Assembly: GCA_031275955.1 (NCBI GenBank)
Contig: JAISNZ010000204.1
Coordinates: 1-7,270, forward strand
Reading direction: 5' to 3'
DNA length: 7,270 bases
From: Desulfovibrio sp.
Lineage (GTDB): Bacteria; Desulfobacterota; Desulfovibrionia; Desulfovibrionales; Desulfovibrionaceae
Translations under genes and position numbers: made by a program
The notes under the pieces: generated by a model
Told to the model about the DNA's origin: nothing
The model's input: the letters and a program-made list of their open reading frames with translations, nothing else
Database searches by the model: none
Part shown: positions 1 through 4,742 of the stretch, one piece after another
Layout of the letters: every line of letters begins with the position of its first letter
Position numbering within the stretch: position 1 is the stretch's first letter

Positions 1-810
1 CTTGCGGGCGGCAAGGGCCTGTTCGTCAAGGAGATTGAGGAAGCTCTCCTGGACGGCCGGGCGGACCTGGCCGTACACTCCATGAAGGATATCCCTGTGG
101 ACCTGCCGGACGGGCTGACCCTGGGAGCCGTTCCCAGACGGGAAAACGCGGCGGATGTCCTGCTCAGCTTCGCCTTCCCCCGCCTTTCCGCCCTGCCCGC
201 CGGCGCCAGGGTGGGCACCTCCAGCCTGCGCCGCCGCGCCCAGCTTCTGGATCTGCGCCCGGACCTGAATATCGTCCCCCTGCGCGGCAACCTGGATACC
301 CGGATCCGCAAGCTTAAGGCCGGCGAGTGCGAAGCCGTTGTCCTGGCCGCGGCCGGCCTGCGCCGCTTGGACCTGCATGTCCCCCATATGGACCCCCTGA
401 GCCCGCCGACCTTTCTGCCCGCTGCCGGCCAAGGCGCTTTGGGCCTGGAATTTCGCGCGGACAGGGAGGACCTGCGCGAGTTGCTGGCTCCCTGCAACCA
501 CGAGCCTTCCCGCATTTGCGTCGAGGCCGAACGGGGCTTCCTGGCCGGACTGGGAGCCGGCTGTCAGGCGCCCGTCGCCGCCTATGCGCTCCTGAGCAGG
601 GATCAGCCCGACGCCCCCCTCTCCCCGCAAACCCCTGTCGTCCTGGAGGGCCTGCTGGCCTCCCCTGACGGCGCGGTCCTCCTCCGGCGGCTGGGCCGCG
701 GCCCCGCGGGCCAAGCCCGGCAACTCGGCCTTGACCTGGCGGAAGAGGTCACGGCCGCCGCCAGGGGAACGGTTCTGGAACACTTCCTCCGCGCCGGGAC
801 TCCGCCCTGA
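1..810 (+). CDS. hemC: Porphobilinogen deaminase (hydroxymethylbilane synthase), 5'-truncated by the window edge
   Basis: Cytosolic enzyme that joins four porphobilinogen molecules into the linear tetrapyrrole hydroxymethylbilane (EC 2.5.1.61), feeding haem, sirohaem and corrinoid synthesis. The frame is open from base 1, so 269 C-terminal residues are visible and about 50 N-terminal residues are missing compared with E. coli HemC (313 aa). The segment LAGGKGLFVKEIEEAL starts the visible part. HSMKDIP carries the catalytic Asp (visible residue 30, E. coli Asp84). GTSSLRRR carries the cofactor-binding arginines (77-78, E. coli 131-132). GAGCQAP carries the Cys (188, codon 562-564, E. coli Cys242) that holds the dipyrromethane cofactor. 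Spacings between these sites, 47 and 158 residues, equal those in E. coli, so the enzyme should be active. LPAAGQGALG is another family motif. The Met at 82 is internal and not the start. The protease gene begins 27 bp downstream on the same strand. Confidence 0.97.
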   Translation, partial: LAGGKGLFVKEIEEALLDGRADLAVHSMKDIPVDLPDGLTLGAVPRRENAADVLLSFAFPRLSALPAGARVGTSSLRRRAQLLDLRPDLNIVPLRGNLDTRIRKLKAGECEAVVLAAAGLRRLDLHVPHMDPLSPPTFLPAAGQGALGLEFRADREDLRELLAPCNHEPSRICVEAERGFLAGLGAGCQAPVAAYALLSRDQPDAPLSPQTPVVLEGLLASPDGAVLLRRLGRGPAGQARQLGLDLAEEVTAAARGTVLEHFLRAGTPP

Positions 811-823
811 ACTCCACAATCTT

Positions 824-829
824 AAAGGT
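824..829 (+). promoter_or_regulatory. Ribosome binding site of the LonB-type protease gene
   Basis: AAAGGT lies in the 27-bp gap after the hemC stop, with 9 nt between its last G and the ATG at 838. It is a moderate Shine-Dalgarno match and supports that ATG as the start. There is no room for a terminator or an obvious promoter in the gap, which fits co-transcription or translational coupling with hemC. Confidence 0.6.
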
Positions 830-837
830 CCCCCGCC

Positions 838-3294
838 ATGACCGCCCTTTCCCCCCTGCCCTCGGGCAAGCTCCGCGCCCGGCTGGATCCCGGCCGCATC
901 CCCTATGAATCCAGCGCCTCCATCCCCCAGCGCGCCCGGCTCCTCAGCCCCCACCAGCCGCGCGCCTTTCAGGCCCTGGAAATCGGTCTCTACATCACCG
1001 CCCCGGGCTTCAATATCTATCTGGCCGGAGAGTCGGAACTCGGACGGGCCTACCTGCTGCGCGACTATCTGAAACCCAGGGCCAGAAAGGGCGCCACCCC
1101 GCCGGACCTGGCCTACCTTTATAACTTCGCCGATACCGACTCCCCCCGCCTGCTCCGCCTGCCGGCCGGCCAGGGCGGACGCCTGAAAAGCGCCCTGGCC
1201 AAAATCCTGCCCCGCATCCAGAAGGAAATCGCCCTGCGCCTGGATCGCAACGCCTACCTGCGCCGGCGCACCTCCCTCATGGAGATCTTCCACAGCAGAC
1301 GCGAAACCCTGCTCTCCCGGATGAACAGAATCGCCGAAAGCCAGGGCTTCAACCTGGGCATGGACGAGGCCGGGGCCATGACCCTCTATCCCCTGCTGGA
1401 GGGCAAACGCCTCAACGAGCAGGAGTTTGAACGCCTGGCCGAGGATCAGCGCCGCCTCCTGAAGATCAGGAGCGACAGCCTCATGGAGCCCATAAGCGGC
1501 TTTCTGCGCAGGCTGGCCCGGGAAGAGCGGAGATTCATGACCGCGGAACGATCTCTGGAACGGGACCTGGTGGAAGAGGTTCTCACCACCACCCTGGACC
1601 CCCTGGTGGAACGCTTCCTGTCCCAATGCCCCTCCGACGGCCTGGCCCGCTTCTTTGCAGACCTGCGGGCCGACACCCTGGAAAACCTGGACGCCCTCAT
1701 GCCCCAGGAGTCTCCTCCGCCTTCTTCCCGCCAGGGAAACACCCCTCCGGCCGATCCCGCCCAGATCTCCTTCGACGACCTTTGCGCCCGCTATGCCGTA
1801 AACGTTTTCGTGGACAACGCCGAAACCGCCGGCGCCCCCGTCCTCTTCGAGGATCACCCCACCCTGGCCAACCTCATGGGCTGCATTGAGCGCGAAGCGG
1901 AAATGGGCGCCCTGGTGACGGACTTCACCCTGATTCAGGCCGGCTCCATCCACAAGGCCAACGGAGGTTTCCTGGTCCTGCGCATTGAGGACATGCTCCA
2001 GCACGTCCAGGCCTGGGAAGCCCTGCTGCGCGCCCTGCGCGCCGGATGCTCCCGCATTGAGGACGCCGGGGAGGAAGATACGAGCAAAACCAAGGGGTTG
2101 CGCCCAGAACCCGTTCCTCTGAACCTGAAGGTCATCCTGGTGGGCAAGGAAGACATCTTCGACCTGCTGATCCATACGGATGAGCGCTTCAGCAAACTGT
2201 TCAAAATCAAGGCCCACATCACGGACTCCATGCCCCGCAACCGCAACGGCATCCGCATCTACCTGACCCACGTCCGGCGCATCATCGAGGAGGACTCCCT
2301 CCGGCACTTTGATCGCGGCGCCCTGGCCGGTCTTGTGGATTTCGGTTCCCGCCTCATTGAAGACCAGCAGCGCCTCTCCCTCAGGTTCCCCCGGGTGCGC
2401 GAACTCATGGTGGAGGCTTCGGCCCTGGCCGATCTGGGCGGCTCTCCCCTGGTCAGCCGCGAAATCCTGGACAGGGCGGAAAAGGCCCGCGCTTACCGCT
2501 CCAATCTGGTGGAAGAGGATTACCTGGAGGAATATGATCGCCGCATTATCAAGGTGGTGACCGACGGGGAGGCCGTGGGCAAGGTCAACGGCCTGGCCGT
2601 CTCCTTTTACGGCGACTTTGAATTCGGCCTGCCCCACCAGATCTCCTGCACCGTGGGCGCGGGCAACGGGGGCATCATCGATCTTGAGCGCGACGCCCAA
2701 CTGGGGGGCCCCATCCACACCAAGGCCATGATGATCCTCAAAAGCTATCTGGTGCTCGCCTTTGCCCACAACAAGCCCCTGGTCCTCACCGGAAGCCTGG
2801 GCATTGAACAAAGCTACGCGGGCATTGAAGGGGATTCCGCCTCCGGGGCGGAACTGGCCGCCCTGCTCTCCGCCCTCGCCGGCGCGCCAGTCCGCCTCAG
2901 TCTGGCCTTTACCGGAGCTGTGGGACAATCAGGAGAGATCATGGCCGTGGGCGGCGTCACCCGCAAGATCGAAGGCTTTTTTGAAGTCTGCAAACGCCAC
3001 GGCCTCACCGGCCGCCAGGGCGTGATCATCCCCCGCGACAATCTGGCCCACGTCCTCCTGGGCGACGATGTCCTTTGCGCCATTGACGAGAAACGCTTCC
3101 ACGTCTACGCCGTGGAGCACATCACCCGGGCCATGGAACTGCTCACCGGCCTGCCCTCCGGCCGCCTGCGCAAGGACGGGTCCTATCCCGCGGGCTCCCT
3201 CTATCGCCGCGTGGACGCCCGCCTGCGGGAACTCACCGCCCTCTCCACCCGCAAAAGGGGTGTCAGCCGCGCGCGCGGAGCACCCAGGCCATGA
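838..3294 (+). CDS. LonB-type ATP-dependent protease homologue (AAA_32 + Lon C-terminal protease domain)
   Basis: Predicted cytosolic Lon-related protease (COG1067, LonB/YcbZ-like), 818 aa, the usual length for the family; no N-terminal LAN substrate-binding domain and no membrane segment. Residues 40-80 match the start of the AAA_32 module, including NIYLAGESELGRAYLLRDYL, but the P-loop (64-71, GESELGRA) has Arg for Lys and Ala for Ser/Thr. A long charged helical region spans about 110-290, followed by a Pro/Ser-rich linker (289-309). The AAA core follows, with VDNAETAGAPV from 325 and HKANGGFLVLR at 372-382, where Arg382 sits at the expected Walker B acid. The protease domain covers about 570-775. 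GDSASGAE holds nucleophile Ser667 and GGVTRKIEG holds Lys710; the 43-residue gap equals E. coli Lon Ser679-Lys722. Proteolysis is therefore likely, while ATP dependence is uncertain. AAA_32 is known to include members lacking P-loop residues. Its last 32 bp overlap the convergent amidohydrolase gene. Substrates cannot be told from sequence. Confidence 0.93.
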   Translation: MTALSPLPSGKLRARLDPGRIPYESSASIPQRARLLSPHQPRAFQALEIGLYITAPGFNIYLAGESELGRAYLLRDYLKPRARKGATPPDLAYLYNFADTDSPRLLRLPAGQGGRLKSALAKILPRIQKEIALRLDRNAYLRRRTSLMEIFHSRRETLLSRMNRIAESQGFNLGMDEAGAMTLYPLLEGKRLNEQEFERLAEDQRRLLKIRSDSLMEPISGFLRRLAREERRFMTAERSLERDLVEEVLTTTLDPLVERFLSQCPSDGLARFFADLRADTLENLDALMPQESPPPSSRQGNTPPADPAQISFDDLCARYAVNVFVDNAETAGAPVLFEDHPTLANLMGCIEREAEMGALVTDFTLIQAGSIHKANGGFLVLRIEDMLQHVQAWEALLRALRAGCSRIEDAGEEDTSKTKGLRPEPVPLNLKVILVGKEDIFDLLIHTDERFSKLFKIKAHITDSMPRNRNGIRIYLTHVRRIIEEDSLRHFDRGALAGLVDFGSRLIEDQQRLSLRFPRVRELMVEASALADLGGSPLVSREILDRAEKARAYRSNLVEEDYLEEYDRRIIKVVTDGEAVGKVNGLAVSFYGDFEFGLPHQISCTVGAGNGGIIDLERDAQLGGPIHTKAMMILKSYLVLAFAHNKPLVLTGSLGIEQSYAGIEGDSASGAELAALLSALAGAPVRLSLAFTGAVGQSGEIMAVGGVTRKIEGFFEVCKRHGLTGRQGVIIPRDNLAHVLLGDDVLCAIDEKRFHVYAVEHITRAMELLTGLPSGRLRKDGSYPAGSLYRRVDARLRELTALSTRKRGVSRARGAPRP

Positions 3295-4588
3295 TCTTTT
3301 CCATTTCCCGGAGCAGAAGGGGGTAGTCGAGGCCGGTGAAGCGGCCGTTTTGATAGAGAATGCGTCCTTCCACCATGGACAGAATCACCTCGAAGCCGGA
3401 GGCCGCGTAGACCAGTTGCGAAGCGGGATTGTACAGGGGTTGCAGGTTGGGGGAGGACAGATCCAGGGCGATGAGATCCGCCGGGCATCCCGGGGCCAGG
3501 CGGCCCAGGCCGGTCCAGCCCAGAGCGGCCGCCGAACCCAGGGTCGCCATGTCCAGCACGGTCTGGGCCGGCATGAGGGTGGGATTTTTGCGGCTGATCT
3601 TGTGCAGCAGGGCGCAGGCGGACATTTCCGCAAAGAGGTTCAGGCTGTTGTTGCTGGCGGCGCCGTCCGTGCCCAGGCCCAGGCTGACGCCCCTGGCCAG
3701 CAGATCCGGCGCGGGGGCCACGCCCGAGGCCAGCTTCATGTTGCTTCTGGGGTTGTGGACCACCGCAACGCCGGCCTTGGCCAGAAGGTCCATGTCCTCT
3801 TCCGTCAGATCCACGCCGTGGGCAATGGCGGTGTCTTTGCCGAGGAGGCCCAGGGAATGGCAGTAGGCTACCGGCCGTTGGCCCGTGGCGGCCAGGCAGT
3901 TGGCCGTTTCTTCCGGCGTTTCGGCCAGATGGATGTGCAGGGGAAGATCCAGTTCTCCGGCCAGATCCCGGCAGGAGGCCAGGATGGCGGGGGTGGTGGT
4001 ATAGATGGAGTGGGGCATGACGCAAACGCGCACCCGGGAATGACCCTTCCATCTGGCGGCCTGGCCGCGGACCAGATCCAAAGCCGCCGCCGGGTCGGGG
4101 TAGGCGGGGGAGGGAAAGGCGAAGATCCCCTCGCCGGCCAGAACCCGCATGCCGCAGCGATCAACCGTTTCCATTACGGCGTCTTCCCGCAGATACATGT
4201 CGGCAAAGGTCGTGGTCCCGGTACGGGTCATTTCCGCGCAGCCCAGAAGACAGCCCAGGGAGATGATTTCTTCCGTGAGGCCCCTGTCCACGGGGAAGAC
4301 ATGGCCCCGCAGCCAGTCCATCAGGGGCAGATCATCGGCCAGTCCCCGCAGGAAGGTCATGGAGCTGTGGGTGTGGGCGTTGACCAGCCCGGGCATGAGC
4401 AGGGCGTCTCCAAGGCGCAGGGTTCGTTCCGCCCGGATGGAGGCGAAGTCCGCGCGCGGGCCGACGGCCTGGATAACTCCCCGGCTCACGCTGAGGGCGG
4501 CATCTTCCAGGACGGCGCGATCCCGGTTCTGGGTCAGCAGGCGGGAGGCGCTGATCAGGGTGTCGCAGGCCGGAGGCGTTTTGTCCAT
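3263..4588 (-). CDS. Amidohydrolase of the MTA/SAH deaminase family (possible adenosine-derivative deaminase)
   Basis: Metal-dependent TIM-barrel amidohydrolase (COG0402), 441 aa, cytosolic. Its closest recognisable family is 5'-methylthioadenosine/S-adenosylhomocysteine deaminase (MtaD, EC 3.5.4.28/3.5.4.31), which turns the adenine ring into hypoxanthine and so recycles by-products of SAM use. Motifs in order: NAHTH (metal ligands His72, His74), Trp92, MPHS (His193), HIHLAET (metal His220, general acid/base Glu223), AHG (His257), HNPRSNMKLASG (278-289), and GTDGAASNN (metal Asp308, Ser312). Spacings 193-220 and 257-308 agree with Thermotoga TM0936 as I remember it. Some substrate contacts differ: Asp101 replaces Glu84, and Glu153 stands where Arg136 is expected. 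The exact substrate is therefore open (SAH, MTA, 5'-deoxyadenosine or another amidine). The ATG at 4588 is the furthest-upstream start, because an in-frame TGA lies one codon before it. The Shine-Dalgarno is weak (GGA, complement of 4596-4598). The gene appears to have its own promoter and is convergent with the protease. Confidence 0.88.
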   Translation of the reverse strand: MDKTPPACDTLISASRLLTQNRDRAVLEDAALSVSRGVIQAVGPRADFASIRAERTLRLGDALLMPGLVNAHTHSSMTFLRGLADDLPLMDWLRGHVFPVDRGLTEEIISLGCLLGCAEMTRTGTTTFADMYLREDAVMETVDRCGMRVLAGEGIFAFPSPAYPDPAAALDLVRGQAARWKGHSRVRVCVMPHSIYTTTPAILASCRDLAGELDLPLHIHLAETPEETANCLAATGQRPVAYCHSLGLLGKDTAIAHGVDLTEEDMDLLAKAGVAVVHNPRSNMKLASGVAPAPDLLARGVSLGLGTDGAASNNSLNLFAEMSACALLHKISRKNPTLMPAQTVLDMATLGSAAALGWTGLGRLAPGCPADLIALDLSSPNLQPLYNPASQLVYAASGFEVILSMVEGRILYQNGRFTGLDYPLLLREMEKIMAWVLRARG

Positions 4589-4599
4589 GTTTCAATCCA

Positions 4600-4622
4600 C
4601 AGCCGGCTCCAGCCGCCGGCTG
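4600..4622 (-). other. Leader hairpin just upstream of the amidohydrolase start codon
   Basis: A perfect 8-bp inverted repeat, CAGCCGGC / GCCGGCTG, encloses a 7-nt loop that reads GGCTGGA on the - strand. It ends 11 nt before the ATG at 4588, inside the predicted 5' leader. Its position next to the weak ribosome binding site suggests an influence on translation initiation or mRNA stability, but no known riboswitch class is recognised and the leader is short. The GC-rich stem is seen directly; the function is inferred. Confidence 0.4.
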
Positions 4623-4649
4623 ACTCCATCCGGCCGCCAGGGCATACAC

Positions 4650-4678
4650 ATTTTCAGAGGACGAACTCATCCTGTCAG
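4650..4678 (-). promoter_or_regulatory. Candidate sigma70-type promoter for the amidohydrolase gene
   Basis: On the - strand, CTGACA (4678-4673, 5 of 6 matches to TTGACA) is followed after exactly 17 bp by GAAAAT (4655-4650, 4 of 6 matches to TATAAT). Transcription would begin near 4643, giving a leader of about 55 nt before the ATG at 4588. The placement between the upstream gene's hairpin and the start codon is sensible, but the -10 match is weak. Confidence 0.4.
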
Positions 4679-4682
4679 GATG
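4668..4682. promoter_or_regulatory. 15-bp palindrome overlapping the candidate -35 box (possible operator)
   Basis: CATCCTGTCAGGATG has two perfect 7-bp arms around one central base. It covers the whole candidate -35 hexamer of the amidohydrolase promoter, the classic position for a dimeric repressor. I do not recognise the motif as belonging to a named regulator. The dyad is seen directly; the operator role is inferred. Confidence 0.35.
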
Positions 4683-4697
4683 CCCCTGCCGGGGGAG

Positions 4698-4722
4698 TTT
4701 GAGGGGGCAAAGCCCCCTCAAA
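4698..4722 (-). terminator. Hairpin 20 nt after the autotransporter stop codon, likely transcription terminator
   Basis: A perfect 11-bp inverted repeat, TTTGAGGGGGC / GCCCCCTCAAA, with a 3-nt loop. It starts 20 nt past the TAG at 4745-4743 and lies upstream of the amidohydrolase promoter, where a terminator between the two genes is expected. No T-run follows it on either strand (AAACTCCCCC on the - strand), so it is not a textbook intrinsic terminator. It may instead stabilise the mRNA 3' end or be a dispersed intergenic palindrome. Confidence 0.5.
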
Positions 4723-4742
4723 GGGAATAAATCAGCGTTTCC

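Noticed and set aside
82..84. ATG as the hemC start
   Set aside because: The conserved HemC sequence continues upstream of it to the window edge, and this Met belongs to the internal HSMKD motif.
2703..2708. Run of six G in the protease gene as a second slippage site
   Set aside because: Too short to stand out in a genome this GC-rich, and it lies in a conserved part of a housekeeping-type protein.
3267..3278. CCGCGCGCGCGG palindrome in the gene overlap, considered as a bidirectional terminator or Z-DNA site
   Set aside because: It is explained by GC-rich Arg/Ala codons in both reading directions, with no loop and no T-run.
3068..4702. 544-codon open frame on the + strand
   Set aside because: It runs opposite the amidohydrolase, whose motifs are unmistakable. 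The + strand translation is low-complexity Gly/Gln/Arg/Ala and matches no family, a typical antisense artefact of high GC.
4589..4742. Small gene or tRNA in the spacer
   Set aside because: No convincing start codon plus ribosome binding site and no cloverleaf; the space is taken up by hairpins and the candidate promoter.
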